Origin: Vibrio gazogenes
Lineage (GTDB): Bacteria > Pseudomonadota > Gammaproteobacteria > Enterobacterales > Vibrionaceae
Direction of reading: 5' to 3'
Assembly (NCBI RefSeq): GCF_023920225.1
Contig: NZ_CP092587.1
Coordinates: 1,116,001-1,180,000, forward strand
Length of the DNA stretch: 64,000 nt
The notes below the pieces were generated by a model that had not been told where the DNA came from, searched no databases, and saw only the letters and a program-made list of their open reading frames with translations. The translations under genes and the position numbers were made by a program. This document shows, one piece after another, positions 26,147-33,766 of the stretch (position 1 is the first letter of the stretch; every line of letters starts with the position of its first letter).

Positions 26147-27295
26147 ATGTTTGTCAGAAAAAATGTAACTTTGCTGACTGCGACCGGGGCCATACTGATG
26201 TCGGGAATGAGTCAGGCTGAGACCACACTCAATGTTGTATCAGCTGGTAGTCAGAATATGGTCGACTACGTGAAAACCTATCTTGCACCGAAGTTCGAAG
26301 CTGATCATCCAGGCGTTAAAATTAAAGTTATTGGCACCGGCCCTGGTGATGCGGGTTCACACAAAATATACGAAAAACTGTCTGCGCAGAAAGAGAGTGG
26401 CCTTTCTTCGTGGGATATCGATGTGGCAGTCGTTCACCAGAAAGTGGGTGGTGAAATGGTTCAAAAAGGCTTATTGAGCCAGTACCGTAACGATTTGAAA
26501 ACCGGTTCTATGGTGACCCGTGACAGCGCAAAAAATGCATTAGGAACTGATGTCGATGGTTATGTCATGCCTATGTTCCACAGTCAGACGGCTATAGCGT
26601 ACAACAGCGATCTGATTTCAAACCCACCAAAATCTTATGATGAGTTGGTGAAATGGACCGAGGAAAATCCGAAAGCGTTTGGTTACAACGGGATTAAAAA
26701 CGGTATGTCCGGGGTAAGCTTTGTGACAGGCTGGATTTACGCATATGGATCCGATGCTAAAACATTAAGCAGTACACCTTACGACAAATCCATTGAATCG
26801 AACTGGAGCCAAGCGTTTGCAAAACTAAAAGCGTTCAATAAAAACGTGACCTTTACTCCGGGTAATGCAGGGACACTGGACATGCTTAACCGTGGAGAAA
26901 TCTTCATGGGGCCAGTGTGGGTTGATATGTTCTATAGCTGGAAAGAGCAGGGCAAGATTCCACCATCAATGAAGCTATCACTGATCGCACCGGGGATGCC
27001 TGGTCAGCCTATGTATTATGTTGTGCCTGCTAAAGCAGCAAATGCTGAGTTGGCTAAAGAGTTTATTGAGCTGGCAACCAGCCCTAAAGTTCAGGCTGAA
27101 GGTATTGTGAAGCAATTTAACTGGTATCCGGGCATCGATGCGAATTACGTTAAAGAGCAGTTGGATACTCAGACCTGGCAGAAACTGTTTGCGGAAATCA
27201 CGCCAGAAGATTTGTCTAATTACGGTAAGAGTTTCCCTATCGCTCCCTACTTTGATGATATTAAAGAAGGTTATGAGCGTCAGGTTACAAACTAA
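26147..27295 (+). CDS. periplasmic solute-binding protein
   Basis: A 382-aa binding protein with a signal peptide cleaved after MSQA (MFVRKNVTLLTATGAILMSG then MSQA-ETT). The fold resembles class D/F solute-binding proteins for polyamines, iron or phosphorylated compounds; GTGPGDAGSHKIYEKL near residue 65 may line the ligand site. The ligand is not identifiable, but the phosphatase and MBL genes across the operator suggest an organophosphate. It is followed by a hairpin, which usually keeps binding-protein mRNA more abundant than that of the permeases. Confidence 0.85.
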   Translation: MFVRKNVTLLTATGAILMSGMSQAETTLNVVSAGSQNMVDYVKTYLAPKFEADHPGVKIKVIGTGPGDAGSHKIYEKLSAQKESGLSSWDIDVAVVHQKVGGEMVQKGLLSQYRNDLKTGSMVTRDSAKNALGTDVDGYVMPMFHSQTAIAYNSDLISNPPKSYDELVKWTEENPKAFGYNGIKNGMSGVSFVTGWIYAYGSDAKTLSSTPYDKSIESNWSQAFAKLKAFNKNVTFTPGNAGTLDMLNRGEIFMGPVWVDMFYSWKEQGKIPPSMKLSLIAPGMPGQPMYYVVPAKAANAELAKEFIELATSPKVQAEGIVKQFNWYPGIDANYVKEQLDTQTWQKLFAEITPEDLSNYGKSFPIAPYFDDIKEGYERQVTN

Positions 27296-27304
27296 TCGAG
27301 TTTA

Positions 27305-27331
27305 AGGGCAGGGAGGGAACTTCCTGCTCTT
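27305..27331 (+). promoter_or_regulatory. intra-operon hairpin after the binding-protein gene
   Basis: AGGGCAGG and CCTGCTCT form an 8-bp stem (one G-T pair) followed by TTTG. Its place between the binding-protein and permease genes suits partial termination or 3'-end protection of the upstream mRNA. Confidence 0.55.
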
Positions 27332-27362
27332 TGTATTGAGTTTTATATTACTGGAAATGCTT

Positions 27363-28196
27363 ATGCGTTATTCATCATTAAAAAGTCTCTGGTTAGTGAT
27401 GCCTGCAGCCATAATGGTTGCGCTGTTCTTTCTCTATCCGTTATGTTTTTCTCTGTTTTCTGCGTTAATGAATGATGATGGAAGTTTTACTACAGCGCAT
27501 TTGCAAAAAGCGCTGGAGTTGTATTCAAACGATATGATCTTCACCATCGTTATTGTCTTGAGCTCTATGGTTGTATTGTGTCTGTTGTCTATTACAATTG
27601 CGGCGATATTACGTCTGTCACCATTTAAACCTGTCGTCAGAGTTTTGGATGTTTTGTATAAGTTCCCCTTGTTTATTCCACTGATTGTTACTGCACAAAT
27701 AATGAGAACCTTTCTGGCCAAAAATGGTTTGATGAATAACACGCTGATTGAATTGGGTATGTTTAGCCCGCTAGAGTCTGTCTCTTTTTTAGGTTGGAAA
27801 GGGATCATTATTACTTTTGTCTGGAAGCAACTGGCGTTTTCCACTTTACTCATCTCGGGCGCGATGGCTGCAATAGATGAATCTCAAGTGCGAGCCAGCA
27901 GAAACCTAGGCGGCTCAAGAATCAGGACTCTGTTTGAAATTATTCTACCTCAGGTATTACCAACCATAGGTGTTGCTATGGTGTTGTCGGTTGTCACTAT
28001 GATGTCTGCGCTCTCTGTACCATTAATGATAGGAACGGGCACGCCAACGATGATCACGGCAGATATGGCGTTCAGAATAAACTCCTATGGAGACTATCAT
28101 GTTGCTAACATGCTGGGCCTTATTTCTTACTGTATTTGTGCTGCTTTTGCCTGGTTCTATCTGAGACAAAGTATCAAAGATAAAGGAGCAGCGTGA
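27363..28196 (+). CDS. ABC importer permease subunit 1
   Basis: A 277-aa inner-membrane protein with six predicted membrane spans, beginning with WLVMPAAIMVALFFLYPL. The cytoplasmic EAA loop that contacts the ATPase is visible as AAIDESQVRASRNLGGSRIRTL (about residues 175-190). In-frame starts at 27336, 27357 and 27363 exist; 27363 (MRYSSLKSL) is taken as the natural N-terminus. Its TGA overlaps the start of the second permease. Confidence 0.82.
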   Translation: MRYSSLKSLWLVMPAAIMVALFFLYPLCFSLFSALMNDDGSFTTAHLQKALELYSNDMIFTIVIVLSSMVVLCLLSITIAAILRLSPFKPVVRVLDVLYKFPLFIPLIVTAQIMRTFLAKNGLMNNTLIELGMFSPLESVSFLGWKGIIITFVWKQLAFSTLLISGAMAAIDESQVRASRNLGGSRIRTLFEIILPQVLPTIGVAMVLSVVTMMSALSVPLMIGTGTPTMITADMAFRINSYGDYHVANMLGLISYCICAAFAWFYLRQSIKDKGAA

Positions 28197-29059
28197 TGAA
28201 AGCGGAACAAGCTTTGTTATATTCCAAACAAACCAGCGTTAAACGGTTGGCTGAACGGTTTCCTGTTGATCGGGTTATTCAGTACATTTTTGTGATTGCT
28301 ATGGCCTTGATGATGTTTGGTCCTCTGGTCAATTTACTGATCTGGACAGTGGCAGAGGTTTGGTACTTTCCTCATTCACTACCATCTCAGTGGGGATTTA
28401 AGTACTGGAATCAGGTGTTTAGTCCGTACAGTGATGTCTCCGGTTCACTGACAACAAGTATTTTTGTTGCATTAACAACAGTTGTTGCCTGTCTGTGTGT
28501 CTCTATTCCCGCAGGCTATGCACTGTCAAAACGATCCATGCCAATGCGTGTTTTCTGGATGCTGTTATTTTTGATTCCTCAGGCGTTTCCAAATCTCGCT
28601 GTTTACATGAATGTCGCCCGCATATTTTATGATTTTAGCTTAAACGGCACGTTTCTCGGAGTGGTACTTGTTCATAGCGTACATGGTTTAATGTTCTCGG
28701 TATGGATAAGTGTTGCGGCATTTTCCGGTATCGACCCTCTGATGGCCAGAGCATCGAGGAATTTAGGCGCAGGTCCTGTTTATACTTTCTTCCATATTAT
28801 TCTTCCTCAGGCCATGCCGGGAATTATAGCGAGTGGTATTTTTGTCTTTCTTGAATCTTTGGATGAGTTTACTGGAACGTTCTTTGTCGGTGCTCCGGAT
28901 ATCAGTACGCTCCCTCTATTGTTATATACCGCGAGTATGGAAGGTAATTATCAAATTGCTTCTATTACCGCACTAATCCTGCTTGTGCCGTCAATCGCAT
29001 TTATGTTTGTCATTAATAAGTTCATGAGTGCAGACATGCTTTCCCGAGTAGGTAAATAA
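28196..29059 (+). CDS. ABC importer permease subunit 2
   Basis: A 287-aa membrane protein of the same family as the preceding one, with the EAA-loop sequence GIDPLMARASRNLGAGPVYT near residue 185 and about six membrane spans. The start ATG 28196 shares its A with the previous gene's stop, so the two permeases are translationally coupled and form a heterodimer. It ends the four-gene operon; a strong hairpin follows 28 bp later. Confidence 0.85.
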   Translation: MKAEQALLYSKQTSVKRLAERFPVDRVIQYIFVIAMALMMFGPLVNLLIWTVAEVWYFPHSLPSQWGFKYWNQVFSPYSDVSGSLTTSIFVALTTVVACLCVSIPAGYALSKRSMPMRVFWMLLFLIPQAFPNLAVYMNVARIFYDFSLNGTFLGVVLVHSVHGLMFSVWISVAAFSGIDPLMARASRNLGAGPVYTFFHIILPQAMPGIIASGIFVFLESLDEFTGTFFVGAPDISTLPLLLYTASMEGNYQIASITALILLVPSIAFMFVINKFMSADMLSRVGK

Positions 29060-29086
29060 TCTCTGATACAAAGTTTGTTTTGAATG

Positions 29087-29117
29087 ATTGAAGGCGCAAT
29101 TATTTTGCGCCTTCAAT
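29087..29117 (+). terminator. terminator of the ABC operon
   Basis: ATTGAAGGCGCAA and TTGCGCCTTCAAT form a perfect 13-bp stem with a 5-nt loop, 28 bp after the last permease. The following GTTATTG has few T residues, so termination may be partly dependent on stem strength. Confidence 0.8.
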
Positions 29118-29424
29118 GTTATTGTCCATCAATGCCGGGCTATACCGTACAAGAATCGTTAGAACTAGATTTTGAGCTGTTCCAGTGATACTGAACACTC
29201 ACGTAAGCGACTTTTCCCATACATTTAGTCGTTCATGCTTTGTTAAATTAGCAAGGTTACTAAAACGGAAATGTCCAATTCTTTTTTAAAACTGACTGCC
29301 CCAAATTCGCTGAAACGCTCATCGGCTGATTATTTTGAGACCCCACACCCAAAATCTCATACTTTTTTAATACTTTTTATTTCCCACAATCAGATAACCT
29401 GACTCCTGCACTGGCAAAATCCGG
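29118..29424. other. gene-free stretch before the antisense RNA locus
   Basis: About 300 bases of AT-rich sequence with no credible ORF, RNA family or repeat. The part near 29365-29390 (ttaatactttttatttccc) may include the promoter of the following RNA. Confidence 0.35.
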
Positions 29425-29630
29425 TGCCGGGCGTAGGAACCCCGATATATAGGAGCATATAATCCAGTCTTGTGCTGGACTTACTTTATGTGTAGCCTGA
29501 GCTCTCTCAGATTATGGTGAGCAGGGCAAGGCTGACTTCTGTCAGACCGTTTCCTATGTAGCGGTAGTTCCTACCCTTGTTCCAGCTCACCACCCAAAGC
29601 GTAGGAACTTTGTGTGGTGATTTATCAACT
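29425..29630 (+). ncRNA. C4-like phage antisense RNA
   Basis: The leader of the small gene at 29648 carries paired antisense and target elements. TCCTATGTAG (29552-29561) is complementary to CTACATAGGA (29629-29638), which contains the downstream ribosome site; AGTTCCTAC (29566-29574) is complementary to GTAGGAACT (29601-29609). An additional decoy, GTAGGAAC (29433-29440) with ATAGGAG (29449-29455), repeats the target. C4 RNAs of phages P1, P7 and relatives use this logic: two short segments in a processed leader RNA block the ribosome site of the gene below. Ends and processing are not determined. Confidence 0.55.
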
Positions 29631-29647
29631 ACATAGGAGTGTCTACA

Positions 29648-29845
29648 ATGTACGAAACCATCCCTTACGATCATCAATTTGCCCAAAAAGCCCGCGAATA
29701 CCTGCGCCAGTTAGAAGAAATGTTTGAAGCCGAACAGCGGCACAACAGTCAAGAGCTGCGCAACGTGCTGCTGTATCTGAATAACCTGATTACCACCCAT
29801 TACGTGCGCTATCATGAGGAGCCGGATGAATCAGATTTGGTATGA
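29648..29845 (+). CDS. small phage-type protein (65 aa)
   Basis: A 65-aa acidic, helical protein (MYETIPYDHQFAQKAREYL, QLEEMFEAEQRH, NVLLYLNNLITTHYVRYHEE). I do not recognise a named function; size and setting fit small ORFs governed by C4-type RNAs in prophages. GTG 29639 is in frame, but TAGGAG at 29634-29639 is 8 nt before ATG 29648, so that start is chosen. The ribosome site is a target of the upstream antisense segments, so expression is probably tightly repressed. A strong terminator follows. Confidence 0.7.
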   Translation: MYETIPYDHQFAQKAREYLRQLEEMFEAEQRHNSQELRNVLLYLNNLITTHYVRYHEEPDESDLV

Positions 29846-29861
29846 TGATTGATTGGTTTAT

Positions 29862-29983
29862 TTAATTTTCGAGCCGCAATTGCGGCTCGTTTTGATCAAG
29901 TTCTAAGAACCAGCCCTGCTCGCGGGACGGAATCACATGCTGAGCATCGTAGGTGTATTGTTTGCGAGAAAATTTTGATGATT
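29862..29983 (-). pseudogene. C-terminal fragment of an unknown protein
   Basis: On the minus strand an open stretch of about 38 codons with no start codon reads KQYTYDAQHVIPSREQGWFL then ELDQNEPQLRLEN and ends at TAA 29862-29864. The composition is protein-like, and it overlaps the terminator of the 65-aa gene. It is likely the severed 3' end of a phage or plasmid gene; family unknown. Confidence 0.35.
29870..29893 (+). terminator. rho-independent terminator
   Basis: CGAGCCGCAATTGCGGCTCG is a perfect 20-bp palindrome followed by TTTT, directly after the 65-aa gene. Confidence 0.85.
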
Positions 29984-30345
29984 AAAACGGTTAAAAACGG
30001 TTAGGTAGTAACTCATTTATGCCCCATTCTGAGCTGGAGAAGTGCTAGCTCTCAATTCTCATTACTGTAGTTTGACCTACTTTTTCTCATGCTACGAAGT
30101 GTCTATAAATTTGGTGGCTAATCAGTCAATGCTCGCAAATCGGGTTTATGTAATTTGGCCTGCGCTTTCATCTAGTCAAAGACAAGTTGCCATAAGTTAT
30201 GGTCATGCTTCGCCTAAGTTTTAGTTCGGTGTATCTATATGTTTTGTTTAGTTATATGATCAGGTTCGAAATTATTGTTTCTTGATATCATGGACTTAAG
30301 GTTAAGAACCAACGTCAAAATTAGATAGGACTTAAGGATTAAAGC
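29984..30345. other. gene-free stretch upstream of lipoprotein gene
   Basis: About 360 AT-rich bases with no recognisable gene. The last 60 bases hold the lipoprotein promoter region and its AAGGA ribosome site (30333-30337). Confidence 0.4.
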
Positions 30346-31389
30346 ATGAATAAGATTTCACTTACCAAAAAGGTTGTCTTACTTGGTGTAGCACTTGCCT
30401 CTGCAACTCTCTCAGGCTGTACCGTAACACGAATGAGTGCAATGCAACGACACTTCCATGAAACAAATTCGTTAAAAGACGACTACCCTTCCCGCTCTTT
30501 TAGCGATGCGCAGCAATTCATTTATAGTGTTGAGCGTGTTCAGCCAACCGGTGTTAATGATTTAGACAGTTTTAACGCATTCGAATTCGTTGATTCCGAT
30601 CATTTGGTTGCAAATGCGGTAGGTGCTTCATTAGCTATTCCCGTTAGTCCTTGGCTTGCGTTGAACAATCTGATTGTTTCTCAAAACAGAAAGGGGACAC
30701 CACTGTTAAGAGAAAGCGTTCTTATTCTGATGGAACCTATTAAAAGTAACTCAAACAGTCCTAAAGAGCAGTTGGACGCTGATATTGAGCAGACTGTCGA
30801 CAAGCTAACCCTTCGTGCAGAAAAAATTGTGAAGGATGCTTACAGCAGAGCTGGCACACCAGTGGCGCTTGAAGAAATTGACACCAATGGAAGGTCTGGT
30901 TACGCATCTTGGTACAGCCCGAAGTTTTTAGTACCAAACGGTGTCGAGTACTGCCCTCAAAACATAAATTCTGTAAGTGAACTTAGCGATAGTCAAATCA
31001 AGTACTGCACCACAATTCTTACTAACAGAGGTTTTGTTAACTTCGTGAACCCTGAAAATCAATACTCTGTTCCTATCGCCATTAACGACAATTACGCATA
31101 CACACTGATGCGACTTCCTGATGGTTTTCCTGTTGAGTCACTTAAAACTGAGTCTGAATATTCATTTTTATTCATGCCATCATTTGTTTACCACAAGAGC
31201 AATATTGCTGATGGTCTAAATAGTGAAATGGTTATTAAACTAGCCGATGAAGGCCGTCTATCAATGAACCCTCTTGTAAAAAACATTAACACGGGGGAGT
31301 ACATGTACTTTAACTCTGATGTTTCTAAGTATCAGAAAAATAAATACGAACGAATTGATGATGAAGCTGTATATATGCAGACACATTGA
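30346..31389 (+). CDS. uncharacterised lipoprotein
   Basis: A 347-aa protein with a lipoprotein signal peptide (MNKISLTKKVVLLGVALASA, lipobox LSGC with Cys at residue 25). No domain is recognised in the mature part; two Cys residues (EYCPQN and IKYCTT) may form a disulfide, so it probably faces the periplasm. AAGGA 8 nt upstream supports the ATG. It stands alone, with its own terminator, in the accessory region before the Gabija pair and is probably unrelated to it. Confidence 0.7.
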   Translation: MNKISLTKKVVLLGVALASATLSGCTVTRMSAMQRHFHETNSLKDDYPSRSFSDAQQFIYSVERVQPTGVNDLDSFNAFEFVDSDHLVANAVGASLAIPVSPWLALNNLIVSQNRKGTPLLRESVLILMEPIKSNSNSPKEQLDADIEQTVDKLTLRAEKIVKDAYSRAGTPVALEEIDTNGRSGYASWYSPKFLVPNGVEYCPQNINSVSELSDSQIKYCTTILTNRGFVNFVNPENQYSVPIAINDNYAYTLMRLPDGFPVESLKTESEYSFLFMPSFVYHKSNIADGLNSEMVIKLADEGRLSMNPLVKNINTGEYMYFNSDVSKYQKNKYERIDDEAVYMQTH

Positions 31390-31390
31390 T

Positions 31391-31423
31391 AAAAAAATTG
31401 ACCGCCGCGGCGGTCAATTTTTT
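31391..31423. terminator. strong bidirectional terminator
   Basis: AAAAAAATTGACCGCC, then GC, then GGCGGTCAATTTTTT: a perfect GC-rich stem with A- and T-tracts on either side. It serves the lipoprotein gene and the frameshifted gene arriving from the other side. Confidence 0.93.
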
Positions 31424-31426
31424 AAC

Positions 31427-31713
31427 TTAATCAGCAAATATACCGGTTTGACATCCTTGTAAGTTGGATGATGATACAGTTGAGTAATCTACTATGTTTA
31501 GAGTATCAGCAGCATCTATTGCCTCTCTATATGTTGTTTGTGCCCCAAAGTGTGTTTCAAAAGGTTTAAATAACCGAATTTCACCTTATAAAAACTAATC
31601 TTTAATGTGTCTTTTACCTGAGGGGTATAAACCTCACCTACTGCATAATCATCAATCACTTGCTCTCGAATGAGATAGAGGTCAAGCCTTCCTTTATGCA
31701 CTTCGTGATACAT
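31427..31713 (-). pseudogene. frameshifted small gene of unknown family
   Basis: ATG 31713 encodes MYHEVHKGRLDLYLIREQVI then DDYAVGEVYTPQVKDTLKIS in one frame, which drifts off after VKF. One frame over, a clean reading continues RLFKPFETHFGAQTTYREAI, then DAADTLNIVDYSTVSSSNLQ and ends GIFAD at TAA 31427. A base lost in the AAATT near 31585 would join them into one 95-aa protein. No family was recognised. It may be the C-terminal piece of a larger gene, since there is no good ribosome site. Confidence 0.45.
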
Positions 31714-31876
31714 TGTGGGTACATAAACTAGATATTAGTGGCGTTTTGTATGTCGAGAAGTGAAAGGCTGTAGCTTTGACTAGTTTACCCCAAAGCTAGT
31801 AATCCATATTCTCTACTCGGGTTAGAGATGACTCCATTTATTACTGAATTAACATATCAATTTATCAGGATAGCGT

Positions 31877-33766
31877 ATGTACTTATCGAGTATTAAGGCC
31901 GAAAACTTTAGAGGCTTTGAGTCAACTCATGTCACTTTAAACAAAGGATTAAATCTTTTAGTCGGTGAAAACGATGCTGGTAAAACGAGTCTAATCGATG
32001 CTGTTAGATTAGTTTTAGATACTAACTCAGCTGAGTGGGTGAGGATTAAGTATTCCGATTTCAGAACGGGATCGACAAAGCTAAAAATAAGTTTGAAGTT
32101 TTGTGGACTGAGTGCTCTCGATGGTGGTGCATTTGCCGAATATCTAACGTTTGAACAAGACGAAAGTGGTGACGTTCAAACTGTATTGCATATAACATTA
32201 ACTGCTTCCATAAATGAAATCCTAACGAATAATTCTCAAGGTATACGCACTGAAATTCGTGCAGGATCTGATGATGAGGGGCCACTTTTAGATCGTGATA
32301 CGCGGTTATATCTTTCTACTACTTATCTTAAACCATTAAGGGATGCTCAGAATGAGCTTTCTGCTGGAAGAATGTCTCGGCTATCACAACTACTAGGTAG
32401 TAAGAGCAGTATTGGCGGTAATGAGCAGGATATAGAGCGCCTGATTACGCTGATTATACAGGCCAACCAATCAATCAAAGCTGATACTTCGATTTCCACT
32501 GCGCAAGGCAGTATCGAAAGACTCTTAAAGCAAATTACGTTCAAAGACTCACCTTTTGCCCCAGTGATTGATATGCTTGGTAGCAAGAATGTTGCAGACA
32601 TGAGTACAGCGGAAAAGAATTCAGCTTTCAAAGCAATTGTTGAGCGGCTTACTCTTGGATTGAATGATACAGGTTTGTCCCATGGACTTGGGTATAGCAA
32701 CTTATTATTCATGGCTGCTGAGCTGATGTTGTTAGCCCAAGCAGGTGAAGGCTTTCCTCTTTTGTTAATTGAAGAGCCTGAAGCACACCTTCATCCTCAG
32801 TTACAAATGAAGTTCATCCAGTATCTTGTTGAGGAGCAAGCGGGTTTGCAATGCATACTGTCAACTCATAGTCCGAACCTGGCTTCTAAAGTTTCACTCG
32901 AAAATATCATCCTGATGAATAAAGGGCAGTCTTTTCCATTAAGACGTGGAGCCACATTATTGGATGGTGATGATTACCCATTTCTAGAAAAGTTCCTTGA
33001 TGTTAGTAAAGCAAATATGTTTTTCGCTAAAAGCGTTCTATTAGTTGAAGGCGATGGTGAAAACATTCTATTGCCAACTATAGCTAAATTATTAGGTCGC
33101 CCTCTTGAAGATTATGGCGTGTCGATAGTGAATGTTGGCAACCTAGCTTATAAACGGTATGCCAAGATCTATCGCAAAAAGGAGGTTGATGATCAGCCAT
33201 TCCCTATGAAAGTAGCTTGTGTAACAGATCTTGACATTTGGCCAGACAAAGCAGAAAAGAAGCCTGGTAGTGACATAGGATTTAAAGTGAGGATACTTCC
33301 TGACCCAGAAGCTAAGAAGAAGGGGAATTTGAGTCGATGGGTTAGCTACTACGATGATAAACAGGATGAACTGGCAGCACGAAAAGCTAACAAGTGTGAG
33401 CAGGATGGAGAAAATGTAAAAACATTTGTCTCAGAAGAGTGGACTTTCGAATATTGCTTAGCGAAATCAGGTTTAGCCAAAGAACTATATCACTCAGTAA
33501 AGGGGAGTGAAGTCGGTTTTGAAGACCTTAGTGATGATCCTGAAGAAAAAGCTATTCAAATATATGGAATGATTGAAAAAATGTCGTCTGGAAAAACTAC
33601 GGCTACATACAAGCTCACTGAGATATTGAACGATGCCTATCAAAGAGATTCAATTGGCCTTAAAAATAAACTACCTCTGTATATCGTTAGCGCCATTGAA
33701 TATGTAACAGAGCCGATTATAGAGGAGCAAGCTGCTCAGGAGCCAAAAGTAGAGGGGGCAGAATGA
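31877..33766 (+). CDS. gajA: Gabija GajA-type OLD-family ATPase/nuclease
   Basis: A 629-aa protein with an ABC-type ATPase domain and a TOPRIM nuclease domain, the OLD-family plan. Walker A is GENDAGKTS (residues 30-38), Walker B LLLIEEPEAHLHPQ (about 300), the switch histidine is in LSTHSPNL, and TOPRIM shows LLVEGDGEN (near 388) and TDLDIWP (the DxD pair). In Gabija, GajA nicks phage DNA when nucleotides are depleted, together with the helicase GajB. The next gene encodes that helicase, overlapping by ATGA. It is slightly longer than the characterised Bacillus GajA (578 aa) by memory. Phage defence is inferred from the pair. Confidence 0.88.
   Translation: MYLSSIKAENFRGFESTHVTLNKGLNLLVGENDAGKTSLIDAVRLVLDTNSAEWVRIKYSDFRTGSTKLKISLKFCGLSALDGGAFAEYLTFEQDESGDVQTVLHITLTASINEILTNNSQGIRTEIRAGSDDEGPLLDRDTRLYLSTTYLKPLRDAQNELSAGRMSRLSQLLGSKSSIGGNEQDIERLITLIIQANQSIKADTSISTAQGSIERLLKQITFKDSPFAPVIDMLGSKNVADMSTAEKNSAFKAIVERLTLGLNDTGLSHGLGYSNLLFMAAELMLLAQAGEGFPLLLIEEPEAHLHPQLQMKFIQYLVEEQAGLQCILSTHSPNLASKVSLENIILMNKGQSFPLRRGATLLDGDDYPFLEKFLDVSKANMFFAKSVLLVEGDGENILLPTIAKLLGRPLEDYGVSIVNVGNLAYKRYAKIYRKKEVDDQPFPMKVACVTDLDIWPDKAEKKPGSDIGFKVRILPDPEAKKKGNLSRWVSYYDDKQDELAARKANKCEQDGENVKTFVSEEWTFEYCLAKSGLAKELYHSVKGSEVGFEDLSDDPEEKAIQIYGMIEKMSSGKTTATYKLTEILNDAYQRDSIGLKNKLPLYIVSAIEYVTEPIIEEQAAQEPKVEGAE

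Noticed and set aside
29381..29640. Hok/Sok-type toxin-antitoxin locus
   Set aside because: The internal complementarities are between the leader and the ribosome site on the same strand, which fits C4 RNA; the 65-aa product is acidic and not a membrane toxin.
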